Shown here: positions 18,126-27,682 of the stretch, one piece after another | Numbering within the stretch: position 1 is the first letter of the stretch | Layout: each line of letters opens with the position of its first letter | Origin: Corynebacterium appendicis CIP 107643 | Lineage (GTDB): Bacteria > Actinomycetota > Actinomycetes > Mycobacteriales > Mycobacteriaceae | DNA: 64,000 nucleotides | Assembly: GCF_030408415.1 (NCBI RefSeq) | Contig: NZ_CP046976.1 | Span: 1,960,372 to 2,024,371, forward strand | Reading direction: 5' to 3' | Program-made: the position numbers and the translations under genes | The notes under the pieces: model-generated | The model's database searches: none | The model's input: the letters and a program-made list of their open reading frames with translations, nothing else | What the model was told of the DNA's origin: nothing

Positions 18126-20348
18126 TTACTTGGTCACCCGGAGCAGGGGGTCGTTGGGGGTGACGTGGCCGGGGGCGATGTCGTCGATACGCGACATCTT
18201 CTTGGAGTTGACCACGCTGGTGATCACCGTGGGGTCGAATCCCGCGGCGTCGACCGCCGCGAAGTCGACGTCCGCCAAGGGCTCGCCGACCTCGACACGC
18301 TGCTTCTTCTCCACGCGCGGGGTGAAGCCCTCGCCGTCCATCTGCACTGTGTCGATGCCGATGTGGACGAGGATCTCCACACCTTCGTCGGTCTTGATGC
18401 CGTAGGCGTGGCCGGTCTTGGCCACCGAGATGACCTTGCCGGAAACCGGTGCAAGGATCGTGCCGTCAGTCGGGATTACACCAACTGCCTGGCCGAGTGC
18501 GCCAGCTGCGAATGCCGGATCCTTGATCGCTTCCTGCGCGACGACTTCACCAGCCACTGGGGCTGCGATGTCGATGGTCACAGCTTCAGCAGCGGTGGCA
18601 TCAGTTGCGGCGGACTCGGTGGCTGCGGGAGCGGAGTCGGTGGCTGCGGGTGCGGCGGTGGCAGTAGCTGCGGGCGCGGTGGTGGCTGCGGGAGCGGCGT
18701 CGGTGGCAGTAGCGGCCGGGGCGGCGCCAGCCGCGGGAGCGACGGCGGCAGCGGGAGCGGTGTCAGAGGTGGAGGGAGCAAGGGTGGCGTCGATAAGCTG
18801 TTGCTCCTTGCCCTCGCGGGCGAGGCGTGCGCGCTCGAGTGCTTCTTCCTTCTCTTCCGGCGTGCGGTAGTCGGTGAACAGGATGATGAAGAAGGAGGTG
18901 AAGAACGCGACGGCGATGGCGATCATGTACACCCACATCGGGTCGAACACGAACATGGTGGGCAGGGAGGTGAACACGAAGGCGTTCGTCTTCACGCCGC
19001 CGAACGGGGTGCCCAGGATGGCGATGGTCAGGCCGCCAGCGAAGCAGCCGACGAGCATGCGCGGGTAGATCTTCTTGTAGCGCAGGTGGATGCCGTAGAG
19101 GGACGGCTCGGAAATTCCGCCGAGGAGGCCGGCAGCGAGTGCGGAGCCGGAGGTCTGGCGCATGATCGGGTCGCGGTCGCGCATGGAGATGGCTAGGACG
19201 GCTGCGGTGGCACCGAAGGCGGCGAAGTTCCACGCGCCCATGGGGCCCTGGATGAAGTCGTAGCCGAGGGTGTTGATGTTCACCAGCATCAGTGCGTTCA
19301 GCGGCCAGTGCAGGCCGAGCGGCACGAGGAACGGGTAGAGCATCGGGATCAGGATGGCGAAGAGGAACGGCGCGTTGCCGTTGAGCCAGGCCAGGCCGGA
19401 GCCGATCCAGGCGCCGAGGAGGTACCCGAACGGGCCGATGAGCAAGGCGGTGACCGGGATCATGATCAGCAGCGTCAAAAACGGCACGAAGACCATGTGC
19501 ACGGCCGACGGGATGATTTTCTGCAGGCCCTTGTACACGAGCGCGGCGATGGCGGCCATGATCAGCGGGACGAAGACGTTCCCGCCGTAGTCGTTGAGCA
19601 CCAGCGGCAGACCGAAGACATCGATCATGTTCGTCTGGGTGCCAAGCACGGCATTGTCAATGACGCGCACCTCGGGGTGGTCCGCCAGCCCGATGAATTC
19701 GGGGGTGAATAGCGCCAGCATGATTGCGGCGGGCACCCACGGGTCAATCTTGAGTTTCTTGCCCGCGTTGTACGCCACAGCCACGGGCAGGAAGTAGAAC
19801 ACGGAGCGCCACATGGCGTCGACGAACTGCCAACCGGGGCTCTTCACGTCGGCGCGGAAGTCGACGATGCTGAATGCGTCGAGAACTGCGGTGAACGCGA
19901 TGATCAGGGACGCGCCGAGCAGCACGCCGAGAATCGGTCGGAACGAGTCCGAGAGGTACTCGAAGAAGGTGTCCAGCCACGGGAACCGTCCCTGCGCTTT
20001 GGCGCGCTGCTCGGATTTGACGTCGTCGTTGGATTTGGCGGAACGGTTCTTCATCGCGGGCAGAGCCTTGATGTCGTTGTACACGTTCGCGACGTCGCCG
20101 CCGATGATCACTTGGTAGCGGTCGCCGGCTTGCGGGACGGCGCCCATCACTTTCGGGATCGCCTCAAGCTTTTGCTTATCGACGACTCCCCCGTCCCCCA
20201 ATTCAAACCTCAACCTCGTCGCGCAGTGTGTCAGGGACCTGACGTTGTCGGCGCCGCCGATGCCGTCCAGAATCTCCTGCGCCACTGACGTTGCCGGGGC
20301 AGCGCCGCCTGTTGCGGCCGCGGCGCCCGATCCGTGTGCCGTGTTCAT
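18126..20348 (-). CDS. PTS beta-glucoside-type permease, EIIBCA
   Basis: A membrane transporter that takes up and phosphorylates a sugar, probably a beta-glucoside or related sugar to judge by the family and the LicT control. EIIB has the phospho-Cys in HCATRLRF (Cys42); EIIC occupies roughly residues 110-510 with ten or so membrane segments; EIIA at the end has the phospho-His in VLVHIGIDTVQMDGEGF. EIIC and EIIA are joined by an Ala/Pro/Thr linker of about 70 residues. Length 740 aa. Substrate cannot be read from the sequence. Two CGTCGATAAGC copies lie in it (VDKQ, LID). The 248-bp gap behind it (17878-18125) shows no second antiterminator. Confidence 0.9.
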   Translation of the reverse strand: MNTAHGSGAAAATGGAAPATSVAQEILDGIGGADNVRSLTHCATRLRFELGDGGVVDKQKLEAIPKVMGAVPQAGDRYQVIIGGDVANVYNDIKALPAMKNRSAKSNDDVKSEQRAKAQGRFPWLDTFFEYLSDSFRPILGVLLGASLIIAFTAVLDAFSIVDFRADVKSPGWQFVDAMWRSVFYFLPVAVAYNAGKKLKIDPWVPAAIMLALFTPEFIGLADHPEVRVIDNAVLGTQTNMIDVFGLPLVLNDYGGNVFVPLIMAAIAALVYKGLQKIIPSAVHMVFVPFLTLLIMIPVTALLIGPFGYLLGAWIGSGLAWLNGNAPFLFAILIPMLYPFLVPLGLHWPLNALMLVNINTLGYDFIQGPMGAWNFAAFGATAAVLAISMRDRDPIMRQTSGSALAAGLLGGISEPSLYGIHLRYKKIYPRMLVGCFAGGLTIAILGTPFGGVKTNAFVFTSLPTMFVFDPMWVYMIAIAVAFFTSFFIILFTDYRTPEEKEEALERARLAREGKEQQLIDATLAPSTSDTAPAAAVAPAAGAAPAATATDAAPAATTAPAATATAAPAATDSAPAATESAATDATAAEAVTIDIAAPVAGEVVAQEAIKDPAFAAGALGQAVGVIPTDGTILAPVSGKVISVAKTGHAYGIKTDEGVEILVHIGIDTVQMDGEGFTPRVEKKQRVEVGEPLADVDFAAVDAAGFDPTVITSVVNSKKMSRIDDIAPGHVTPNDPLLRVTK

Positions 20349-20403
20349 ATCCAGCTCCTTTTCGCTGTGTCCGGGCTGTTGTCCGTGCAGCGGGCATGAA
20401 AAA

Positions 20404-20433
20404 AGACCCGGGCATAGGTGAATGCCCAGGTCT
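20404..20433 (-). terminator. conditional terminator before the EIIBCA gene
   Basis: A 12-bp stem (AGACCTGGGCAT / ATGCCCGGGTCT, with one mismatch) and 6-nt loop are followed on the minus strand by six T. It lies 55 bp upstream of the permease ATG, in the untranslated leader, and its 5' arm overlaps the antiterminator element. Confidence 0.9.
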
Positions 20434-20463
20434 TGCCCCGCGTCTGTTGGCGGGTAACAACCC
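20428..20463 (-). promoter_or_regulatory. RAT element, LicT-binding RNA antiterminator
   Basis: The minus-strand RNA reads GGGTTGTTACCC, a short variable stretch, then GGGGCAAGACC. This matches the ribonucleic antiterminator of the BglG/LicT family (GGATTGTTACTG and GGCAAAACC). Its 3' end shares bases with the terminator stem, so the two folds exclude each other. LicT, encoded downstream, is the obvious partner. Confidence 0.88.
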
Positions 20464-20550
20464 TGTTGGTATGTTCCGGTCTCCAGCTTACCCCCGCGGC
20501 CCGGAAATCCCCGCGCAGAAGTTCAGGCGAACGGACACATTCGGGGGTGG

Positions 20551-21009
20551 TTACTGCAGCGGCACACCGTTAGCGTCGCGGTCGTAGCCGCCGCCACCGG
20601 TGAGGACCATGACCATTTCCACCAGAGACCACAGCCACAGCGCGCCGAGAATGAGGAAGCCGATGAGGAAGATCGCCGTGATGCAGCCGACGAAGAACAG
20701 GACGAGCTTGGTGATACCGAGGTTGGTCTGCCCCATGTAGAAGTTGCCGATGCCCAACTCACCCAAGAAGAAGAACAGCAGCGCGGCCACGACCTTGTTC
20801 TTCGGGGCGTACGGCATCTGCTGGTACTGGTTGTACGGCTGCACCTGGCCCTGCTGGGGCTGACCGTACTGCGGCTGGGAGTACTGAGTCTGCTGCGGCT
20901 GGGCGAACGCCGCGTAGTAGTTGTTGGAGCCTGCACCGGAGTTGTTCACCGGCAAGCCGTCCTTGTCGTACTGCTGGCCGTGGGAGTTGCCCTGCCAAGA
21001 GGTGCTCAT
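20551..21009 (-). CDS. TM2-domain membrane protein
   Basis: The N-terminal 65 residues are a Gln/Tyr/Pro-rich disordered region. Two membrane helices follow (VVAALLFFFLGELGIGNFYM and LVLFFVGCITAIFLIGFLIL), with the GxxxxHxFYxG-like turn of TM2 domains appearing as LGIGNFYMGQTNLGI. 152 aa. TM2 proteins are widespread but without a known function. It lies between the PTS leader and a lipoprotein gene on the same strand. Confidence 0.85.
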   Translation of the reverse strand: MSTSWQGNSHGQQYDKDGLPVNNSGAGSNNYYAAFAQPQQTQYSQPQYGQPQQGQVQPYNQYQQMPYAPKNKVVAALLFFFLGELGIGNFYMGQTNLGITKLVLFFVGCITAIFLIGFLILGALWLWSLVEMVMVLTGGGGYDRDANGVPLQ

Positions 21010-21115
21010 CGGGGGGAGGTCCTTTCGACTATTCGAAGATCACAACAGACTGTATCGCGCTGCGAGCCTACGCGCGACATCGATGGGGAAGATAAATGCG
21101 GGGTGAAGGGGTGGG

Positions 21116-21126
21116 CGTCGATAAGC
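21116..21126 (+). repeat. CGTCGATAAGC element, intergenic copy
   Basis: A copy of the dispersed 11-mer just after the lipoprotein gene, preceded by a G-rich tract (GGGGTGAAGGGGTGGG). Confidence 0.9.
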
Positions 21127-21136
21127 GTGCTCTTTT

Positions 21137-21778
21137 TTAGCAGGGGTCCAGCGCCAAACGTGCCTCGTCGACGTCGGCGGCTGAGGCGTCCGGGAACGAG
21201 CCGTCGACGAGCGGGCGCACGTTGCCGCCGTAGGTCGACTTCGCTCGGCACGCCGCGTCCTTGTCGCTGCCGAAGTCGAGGTAGATCGGGTAAATGTCCT
21301 TGCCGTCGACGCTCTTTCGCAGCGAATCGCAGTGGCCCGGCACCGTGAATTCCTTGCCCTCCGGGTCGGCGAACATGACCGCCTGCACGAGCCGGTCGAA
21401 GGTCGCCTTCTCGTCGCCCTCGTCGATCACGGAGTCGACGATCAAGATGTAGCGCCCGTCGCACGCCGGGAACGACGCTTCCTTGCCGGCCTCACCGAGA
21501 CCGACGTTCGTGATGTAGCCGTCGTTGTTCTTCACGCGGTCGTACGAATACGCACCGTCGTCGGGCTTCTCGCTGGTGGTCTCGGCTGCGACCGTCGTCG
21601 TTTCGGTCGCGGTCGTGGTCGTTTCACTTGACGACGGCTCCGACGGTTCCGTTTCCGGAATCACCGAGTTCACCGCCTCCGGCCCCGGCTCCTCCAAGTT
21701 CGACGAGCACGCTGCAGTTCCGGTAGCGAGCGCTGCGGCAGCGGCGACGGCGCCTAATGTTCGGGAAAATGCACGCAT
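21137..21778 (-). CDS. lipoprotein of unknown function
   Basis: A signal peptide with the lipobox-like GTAACSS (Cys24) is followed by a Ser/Thr/Glu-rich linker (to about residue 70) and a folded domain with four cysteines (FPACDGRY, VPGHCDSL, DAACRAK, LALDPC end). The last residue is Cys. I do not recognise a named family. 213 aa. The domain probably faces the cell wall space. It lies between lysS (upstream on the same strand) and the TM2 gene. The 120-bp gap to lysS shows nothing. Confidence 0.8.
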   Translation of the reverse strand: MRAFSRTLGAVAAAAALATGTAACSSNLEEPGPEAVNSVIPETEPSEPSSSETTTTATETTTVAAETTSEKPDDGAYSYDRVKNNDGYITNVGLGEAGKEASFPACDGRYILIVDSVIDEGDEKATFDRLVQAVMFADPEGKEFTVPGHCDSLRKSVDGKDIYPIYLDFGSDKDAACRAKSTYGGNVRPLVDGSFPDASAADVDEARLALDPC

Positions 21779-21898
21779 GAGACGAGCGTAACCCGCCGCC
21801 CCCGGGAAGTGGGAACGGCGGGTGAGAACGAGGCGCTGGAAACAGGACGCACAGGTCGCGCGAGCTGCAGCGAGTAAAACCAGCGCGACCGCGGCGCG

Positions 21899-23437
21899 CT
21901 ACGCCTCCGGGCGCACCATCGGGAACAGTACGGTCTCGCGGATGCCCAGGCCGGTCAGAGCCATGAGAAGGCGATCGATGCCCATGCCGGTGCCGGCTGT
22001 GGGCGGCATGCCTTGCTCCATCGCGGCGAGGAAGTCCTCGTCGAGGACCATGGCTTCGTCATCGCCGTCGGCGGCGAGGCGGGCCTGGTCTTCGAAGCGC
22101 TCGCGCTGGATGACGGGGTCGACGAGCTCGGAGTAGCCGGTGGCCAGCTCGAAGCCGCGGACGTAGAGGTCCCACTTCTCGGTGACGCGGGGCTTGGAAC
22201 GGTGGTCGCGGGTCAGCGGGGAGGTCTCGACCGGGAAGTTGATCACGAAGGTCGGCTCGTAGAGCTGGTCGGAGCAGAGCTCTTCCCAGATTTCCTCGAC
22301 GAGTTTGCCGTGGCCCCAGCCGGCGTTCTCGGGCACCTTGACGCCGATTTCGGCGGCGATGCCCTTGAGATCGTCGACGGTGGAGTCGATGGTCACCTCG
22401 GGCTGGCCGGGGAATTTGCGCGCCAGCGCTTCATTGAGGGACGGGTACATTTCCAGGACTTTCCATTCGCCGCCGAGGTCGTACTCAGTGCCGTCGGCAA
22501 GCGTGACGGTGGTGGAACCGAAGACTTCCTGGGCGCAGAACTGGACGGCGCCCTTGATGGTTTCGGCGCCTTCCTTGTAGGTTCCCCACGCCTGGTAGGT
22601 CTCCATCATGGTGAATTCCGGGCTGTGGGAGCTGTCGACGCCCTCGTTGCGGAAGTTGCGGTTGATCTCGAAGACGCGCTCGATGCCGCCGACGACGCAA
22701 CGCTTGAGGTAGAGCTCCGGCGCGATGCGCAGGTAGAGGTCGATGTCGAGGGCGTTGGAGTGCGTCTCGAAGGGGCGCGCGGCGGCGCCGCCGTGCAGCG
22801 TCTGCAGCATCGGGGTCTCGACCTCGACGAAGTCCAGCCCGGTGAGGTACTTGCGCAGCGCAGCGATGACCTTGATGCGGGTCAGCGCATTCTTCCGGGC
22901 GTCTTCGCGCATGATCAGGTCGGTGTAGCGGTAGCGCACGCGCTGCTCTTCGTTCATGTCGGCGAACGCGACGGGCAGCGGGCGCAGCGCCTTGGACGCC
23001 ATGTGCCAGGACTTCGCCATGACGGACAGCTCGCCGCGCTTGGAGGCGATGACGCGGCCGCGCACGGAGACGATGTCGCCCAAGTCCGTGTCGGCCTTCC
23101 AATCGGCGAGAGCTTCCTCGCCGACTTCAGCCAAGGAGAGCATGACCTGGAGTTGGGTGCCGTCGCCTTCTTGGAGCGTCGCAAAGCACAGCTTGCCCGT
23201 GTTGCGCTGGAACATGATGCGGCCCGCGACCGCGACCTCGTCCTGTGTCTCCTGGCCAGCCTCGAGGGTGGTCACCCCGTCAGCGCCAGATTCAACGACG
23301 GTGTATTTCTCGCGCAGTTCGCGTAACGACGTCGTCCGGTCCACCTCCACCGGGTACGCGTCTTTGCCCTGCTCGAGGAGTTTTTCGCGCTTTGCGCGGC
23401 GGATCTGCTGCTGCTCTGAAAGGTCCTGGGTAGTCAC
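21899..23437 (-). CDS. lysS: lysyl-tRNA synthetase, class II
   Basis: Charges tRNA-Lys. A GTG start gives 512 aa. The anticodon-binding OB domain (residues 60-180, [20 protein letters not shown]) is followed by the catalytic core with motif 2 ([20 protein letters not shown]) and motif 3 ([15 protein letters not shown]). No copy of the dispersed 11-mer lies in this conserved gene. The gap 23438-23602 downstream of the next gene shows no feature. Confidence 0.97.
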   Translation of the reverse strand: MTTQDLSEQQQIRRAKREKLLEQGKDAYPVEVDRTTSLRELREKYTVVESGADGVTTLEAGQETQDEVAVAGRIMFQRNTGKLCFATLQEGDGTQLQVMLSLAEVGEEALADWKADTDLGDIVSVRGRVIASKRGELSVMAKSWHMASKALRPLPVAFADMNEEQRVRYRYTDLIMREDARKNALTRIKVIAALRKYLTGLDFVEVETPMLQTLHGGAAARPFETHSNALDIDLYLRIAPELYLKRCVVGGIERVFEINRNFRNEGVDSSHSPEFTMMETYQAWGTYKEGAETIKGAVQFCAQEVFGSTTVTLADGTEYDLGGEWKVLEMYPSLNEALARKFPGQPEVTIDSTVDDLKGIAAEIGVKVPENAGWGHGKLVEEIWEELCSDQLYEPTFVINFPVETSPLTRDHRSKPRVTEKWDLYVRGFELATGYSELVDPVIQRERFEDQARLAADGDDEAMVLDEDFLAAMEQGMPPTAGTGMGIDRLLMALTGLGIRETVLFPMVRPEA

Positions 23438-23602
23438 GATGCTCTACCGTAGTCGGTTCCGCCTACCAATAGTCGGGAAGGGTCCACACAGGCGGGTCGT
23501 CGAGGGACCCGTCCGTGGTGAGTCTCCTCCAGGTTCTGCGAGCACCCGGCCCACTGCTGCCGCTGCCGCCACACCGTTGCAGCGCGTGCGGCGAGCCGGC
23601 TT

Positions 23603-24766
23603 TTAGCCGCGCGTCTTCTCGCAGAGGTTGAGGTACATGCGCTTGCTCTCCGCCTCGCCGCCGTTGACGACGAGCAGGTACTGCGCGTCGTCGCCCTCCG
23701 GCGCGATGCGGTACGCCGGCGGGGTGACGCCGTCCATCTTGTAGGAGCGCGCCGAGCAGACATTGTTGCCGATGACCTCCGCGTCGCCCTCCGGCAACTG
23801 CTGGTCGCGGTTGGCCTCCGTGCCGTAGTCGATGACGCTCACGCCGAGCGCCTTGTCCGAGCAGCGGATGCGCGCGTCTTCGCCGCTATTCGGAGCCATG
23901 GACGTGCACTTCATGCCCAGCCAGCCCTTCTGGCCGCTTTGCTCGGAGATGATCTGCGGGAACGTATCCGCCATTTCCTGTTCCTTGGCGTTCCAGGCTT
24001 CGCCGCTGTTGCTCCACAGCCACCAGCCGCCGGCTGCGATGGCGAGAAGCACCAGCACGATCGCGCCGATAAGCCACGGCGACGCACCCTTCTTCTCCGC
24101 TGTGGCGACATCGGACTGCGCGGGATCCGTGGACTGTCCGGACTGCGCCACTTGGGTGTCGCCCGACGTTGGTTGCGTCGACTGGGTTTGCCGCGTCTGC
24201 TGCGTATTCTGGTTCTGTTGGCTCGGGTAGCCGTACTGTGGCTGGCTCTGGCTCTGGAATCCGTACTGCCCCGGGAACGAGCCGGTGTTCGGCCCCTGGT
24301 AGACGGGGATGTTCGTGGTCGTAGGGAAGGAGCTCCAGTTCGGGGCGGCGCCCGGTGCCCCCGGTGTGCTCTGCGCGCCCTGTGCACTCGTGGCGCCCGG
24401 AACCGCCTGACCAGGACGCACTGCCTCGGCGTTCGGGTTAGTGTCCGGGAAGTACTGCTTCGGCTTCTTGCGCTTCGGCTTAGAGGCCGCGATCGAGGAA
24501 GAGTCAGCAGCGGTGCCCGGATCGGCGGCAGCCATCTGGCGCAGGGCCGGGACATCGATGGTGGGGGCGGTGGGGTCGTCAAGACGCGTGTCGTACATCT
24601 TCCGGCGGCCGGGGTCACCGAGGATGCGGCGGGCGACTTGGAGTTCGTCGCGGGCGGCGTCGCTAAGCGACCTTGAATTGAGGCGCTCGTCGATGACCTT
24701 GCCCAGCGTTTCCGCGTCCTTGCCGCGGTCGAGTCCGAGCGAGTCGTAGAAATTGTGGTGTGCCAA
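23603..24766 (-). CDS. membrane protein with degenerate J-like N-terminus
   Basis: A TTG start after AAGGACC gives 387 aa. Residues 1-65 resemble a J-domain in its outer helices (NFYDSLGLDRG, ARRILGDPGRRKMYDTRL) but the HPD tripeptide needed to stimulate DnaK is missing. A Gln/Pro/Thr-rich disordered stretch, one membrane helix (WLIGAIVLVLLAIAAGGWWL, about residues 229-248) and an exported domain with cysteines (MKCTSM, IRCSDKA, NNVCSAR) follow. I infer a membrane-anchored protein with a cytoplasmic J-like module; the function is unknown. Confidence 0.75.
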   Translation of the reverse strand: MAHHNFYDSLGLDRGKDAETLGKVIDERLNSRSLSDAARDELQVARRILGDPGRRKMYDTRLDDPTAPTIDVPALRQMAAADPGTAADSSSIAASKPKRKKPKQYFPDTNPNAEAVRPGQAVPGATSAQGAQSTPGAPGAAPNWSSFPTTTNIPVYQGPNTGSFPGQYGFQSQSQPQYGYPSQQNQNTQQTRQTQSTQPTSGDTQVAQSGQSTDPAQSDVATAEKKGASPWLIGAIVLVLLAIAAGGWWLWSNSGEAWNAKEQEMADTFPQIISEQSGQKGWLGMKCTSMAPNSGEDARIRCSDKALGVSVIDYGTEANRDQQLPEGDAEVIGNNVCSARSYKMDGVTPPAYRIAPEGDDAQYLLVVNGGEAESKRMYLNLCEKTRG

Positions 24767-24837
24767 AGCGGGGGTCCTTAAGCATGGCCGGAAAATGACG
24801 GAAAAACTGCTGCATTAAACATAGCGCGCCAGTTATT

Positions 24838-25641
24838 TTACGGCCCAGGCTGCTCGCCCATGTTCTTGAAGCCGACCCCGACGGGGACGCCGACATTGTC
24901 GATGAGACGCACGTCGCCGAAGCGCGCGGCGGCGAGCAGGCGGGCGTCGCCGACGGCGGGCGCGTCTCCGAAGGACAGGGAGCGCAACGCGAGGTAGTCG
25001 GGGGTGATACCGGCGGCCTCGAGGACGCCGCGGGCGGTCTCGATGACTTTCTCGGGGCCGTGCTCTGCGGCGTGCGCGCCGGCGGTGAGCGCGGCGGACA
25101 GCGCGAGCGCGTCGTCCTGGAACTGCTCGGGCACATCGGCGTTTCGTAGCGACATGGCCACGCCGTTTCCCGCCCGAACAGTGGGCAGGCTGTGCAGCTG
25201 AACCTCCATGCGCAATCCGCTGACCGCCTGCTGGAGCGCGACGAGCTCCTCGAAGTCCTTCTCGCCCACCACGACATCGGTGGCGTGGGTGGCGTTGATC
25301 GCGGCGATCGTGCGCGTGACAGCCCGCGCTACCTGCGCCGGGTCTTCGAGGTGGTCGAGCTGCGGCACGACGCGGACCTCGGTGGGAAGCTCGCCGTGGA
25401 AGACGACATCGACACCCTCGCGCGCGAAGTCCTCCGGGACGTCGTCGCCATTGTAGGTCACCATGACGACGCCGCCGAGCAGCGATTTCGCCGCGCGGAT
25501 CAGCGCGATGTGCCCCGCGTGCAAACCTTTTCCGAGCGGCACGAGCACCACGCGCTTACCGGTCTTGCGGAAGGCGCGGCCATACGTCGCCAGCTGCGCG
25601 GGGTCAGTGACCACGACAGCTTTACCAGGTTCAAAACTCAT
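24838..25641 (-). CDS. panC: pantoate-beta-alanine ligase
   Basis: Joins pantoate and beta-alanine to pantothenate using ATP. The HxGH signature is present as GLHAGHIALIRAA, the EKDFEEL block matches the usual KDFQQ region, and VRAGNGVAMSLRN replaces the usual VREPDGLAMSSRN. At 267 aa it is a little short and rather divergent, but its place next to the Rossmann-fold gene and the fol operon is the normal panC position in this order. It overlaps the upstream gene by 11 bp. Confidence 0.88.
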   Translation of the reverse strand: MSFEPGKAVVVTDPAQLATYGRAFRKTGKRVVLVPLGKGLHAGHIALIRAAKSLLGGVVMVTYNGDDVPEDFAREGVDVVFHGELPTEVRVVPQLDHLEDPAQVARAVTRTIAAINATHATDVVVGEKDFEELVALQQAVSGLRMEVQLHSLPTVRAGNGVAMSLRNADVPEQFQDDALALSAALTAGAHAAEHGPEKVIETARGVLEAAGITPDYLALRSLSFGDAPAVGDARLLAAARFGDVRLIDNVGVPVGVGFKNMGEQPGP

Positions 25642-26308
25642 GCGTCCCAGGGTACGGCCAGCCGGTTCGAGCCCGACGACGCCCCTCCAACCCCTCGTAC
25701 AGCTCCCTCGCCGCCGGGTCCGCGAAGGCGGAGCGAATCGTCTCGAGGGTCGCCGCGTCTTCCGGGTATGCGTAAGGCCGCTCCGATCCGTGAATGAAAT
25801 CCTCGGCCTTCACCTCGATGCCGGGAATGACGCCGCGCAGCAGGTTGTAGGCGTCCAGACGCACTTCGTACTCGAGCGCGCGCAGGCGCTGCGCCGCCAT
25901 CAGCGTGGGCCGTTGCTCGTCGGCGACCGGGACGGGTGTTCCGCCAATCTCGCTGATCAGCAGGTTCACGGTGGCCTCGCCGAGTTCGTCGGCGGCGGCC
26001 GTGACCCAGAAATCGTCGAAAATATGGTGCGCGGCCATCACCACCGCACCGCGCACCTCCAGCGGGTCGAGGATCTGAACACCTTCGCCGAGCAGCGTGT
26101 GCAAAACCATCTGGCCGTGCCGGACGTGCGGTTCCAACGCTGTGATCACAGCGGGGGTGTGGGGCGCGGGTGCGTCGATAAGCACGAGATCGTTGTTCGC
26201 CGCCTCCGCGACGGGCGCATCAGCGGTGACTGCGTGACCCACGCGCGCGAGTTCGTCGGAGAGTGTGCTGCCGTGGGAGGCCCACACCCGCAGGCGCGGT
26301 GCGTGCAC
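25631..26308 (-). CDS. Rossmann-like protein upstream of panC (Rv3603c-like)
   Basis: A GTG start shares one base with the stop of the preceding gene; 225 aa. The N-terminal half looks like a dinucleotide-binding fold without a clear glycine motif (LRVWASHGSTLSDELARVGH, DLVLIDAPAP), the C-terminal half is helical (DFWVTAAADELGEATVNLL), as in DUF2520-type proteins. The neighbour relation to panC is conserved in Mycobacterium (Rv3603c), which suggests a link with pantothenate or folate supply, but no reaction is known. One CGTCGATAAGC copy encodes LID. Confidence 0.75.
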   Translation of the reverse strand: MHAPRLRVWASHGSTLSDELARVGHAVTADAPVAEAANNDLVLIDAPAPHTPAVITALEPHVRHGQMVLHTLLGEGVQILDPLEVRGAVVMAAHHIFDDFWVTAAADELGEATVNLLISEIGGTPVPVADEQRPTLMAAQRLRALEYEVRLDAYNLLRGVIPGIEVKAEDFIHGSERPYAYPEDAATLETIRSAFADPAARELYEGLEGRRRARTGWPYPGTHEF

Positions 26309-27672
26309 TACTGACCCTTCTTGCTGCGTGCGAGCAACTCAGCGACGGTGAGTGCGCCTTCGCGGTTCTCGTCCGCGCGGCGGCGGCCGCGGGAATCAGC
26401 TTCCTGCTCCGCCTCGGCTTGACGCGCCTGTTCAGCCTTGCGGGCTTCTTCTGCCTTGTGGGCTTCCTCGGCGCGGCGTGCCTCCTTTGCACGGCGGGCC
26501 TCCTCCTCACGGCGCCGCTGTTCCTCGCGACGTTTCTGCTCTACGCGGCGCTCGCGACGCTGCTGGGCCTCCTGCTGCTGACGCTGTTGGAGTTCGCGCT
26601 CGCGGTCGAGCTCTTCCTGGCGCTCGCGGATGAGATCCGTCAGCGGGTTGCGGCCTTCCGGCGCGCGGTGCGAGCCGACGCGACCTGCGACGGCATCCGA
26701 CGACGGGCCGCGGTGCACGTGCGGTTGTTGCCGCGGCTGATCTTGCGCGGCCGGGCGCTGCTGCGGTTGTTGCGGCTGCTGCTCTGCCTGCTGCTGACCG
26801 GGCTGCTTTGTCAGCGCGTTGATGGCCTGGTCCTCGTCCGCGTCGCGCACCGGTTTGATGCGGGAGGTGACTTCCTTGTCGTTGGGTGCGGACCAACGCG
26901 TGGACTCGCCGCGCTGCGGCTGCTCTGGCCACTGCTTCGGCTTCTCAGGCGCCGGGGCCGGCTTCGGCTGGGCTTGCTGCGGCTGCTGGCGGGACGGCTC
27001 GGGGCGCTGCGGCTGTGCGGCCTGCGGGGTCGGCTGCGCCGGTTGCTGGGGGCGCTGCTTCGGCCGGGACTGGGGCTGCGGCGCCTGCTGCTCACGCTGC
27101 GGCTGGTGCGCGGGTTGCGGCTGCGCAGCGCGCTGCGGTTGTGCCGGCTGGGCGGCGGCCTGCGGATCGCGCGCCGGCTGCTGCGGCTGGGGCGCGACAC
27201 GGCTGGCGCGGGCCTCGATCTCCTTCACCCGGCGGGCCTCGGCCTGGAGGGCGGCGGGCTCGTAGCCGAACTCGCGGCCGGAGAGGTCCTCGAGCTGGGC
27301 GCGGAGGGTGGCCAGCTCGGCGCGGATCTCGCGGAGGACCTCGGTGTCGACGGCCGGGGGCAGGCCTTCGCCGGCGCGGGCGGCCTCGAGGGCGTGGCGG
27401 TCGGCTTCGTTGCGGGCGCGGAGAGCTTCGAGCTCAGCCTGGTATTCGCGCTCGCGGGCGTCGAGCTCGGCGCGGGCGCGGTCACGGTCGTTGCGGGTGC
27501 GGGTGACCAGGAGGAAGCCGCAGATGGCGGCCCACAGGGCGGCCAACAGGGCGATTTGCAGCCATACGGCGGAGTCGCTGAACAGCATGATCACTGTAGC
27601 GATGAGTGCCAGAGCGATCAGGACGATCATCCACACATTGCCGCCGTCGCGCGACCGATTTTCCGCAGTCAT
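26308..27672 (-). CDS. membrane protein with Gln/Pro and Arg/Glu repeats (DUF6779-like)
   Basis: The ATG at 27672 gives 454 aa. Two membrane helices (VWMIVLIALALIATVIML, LQIALLAALWAAICGFLLV) lie in the first 60 residues, followed by a coiled coil (residues 65-150), a Gln/Pro/Ala-rich region (about 160-330) and a highly charged Arg/Glu/Lys coil (about 360-440). It corresponds in place and layout to the Rv3604c protein next to fol genes. The function is unknown; the form suggests a cell-envelope scaffold, which is inference. Confidence 0.75.
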   Translation of the reverse strand: MTAENRSRDGGNVWMIVLIALALIATVIMLFSDSAVWLQIALLAALWAAICGFLLVTRTRNDRDRARAELDAREREYQAELEALRARNEADRHALEAARAGEGLPPAVDTEVLREIRAELATLRAQLEDLSGREFGYEPAALQAEARRVKEIEARASRVAPQPQQPARDPQAAAQPAQPQRAAQPQPAHQPQREQQAPQPQSRPKQRPQQPAQPTPQAAQPQRPEPSRQQPQQAQPKPAPAPEKPKQWPEQPQRGESTRWSAPNDKEVTSRIKPVRDADEDQAINALTKQPGQQQAEQQPQQPQQRPAAQDQPRQQPHVHRGPSSDAVAGRVGSHRAPEGRNPLTDLIRERQEELDRERELQQRQQQEAQQRRERRVEQKRREEQRRREEEARRAKEARRAEEAHKAEEARKAEQARQAEAEQEADSRGRRRADENREGALTVAELLARSKKGQ

Positions 27673-27682
27673 GCCCAACACT

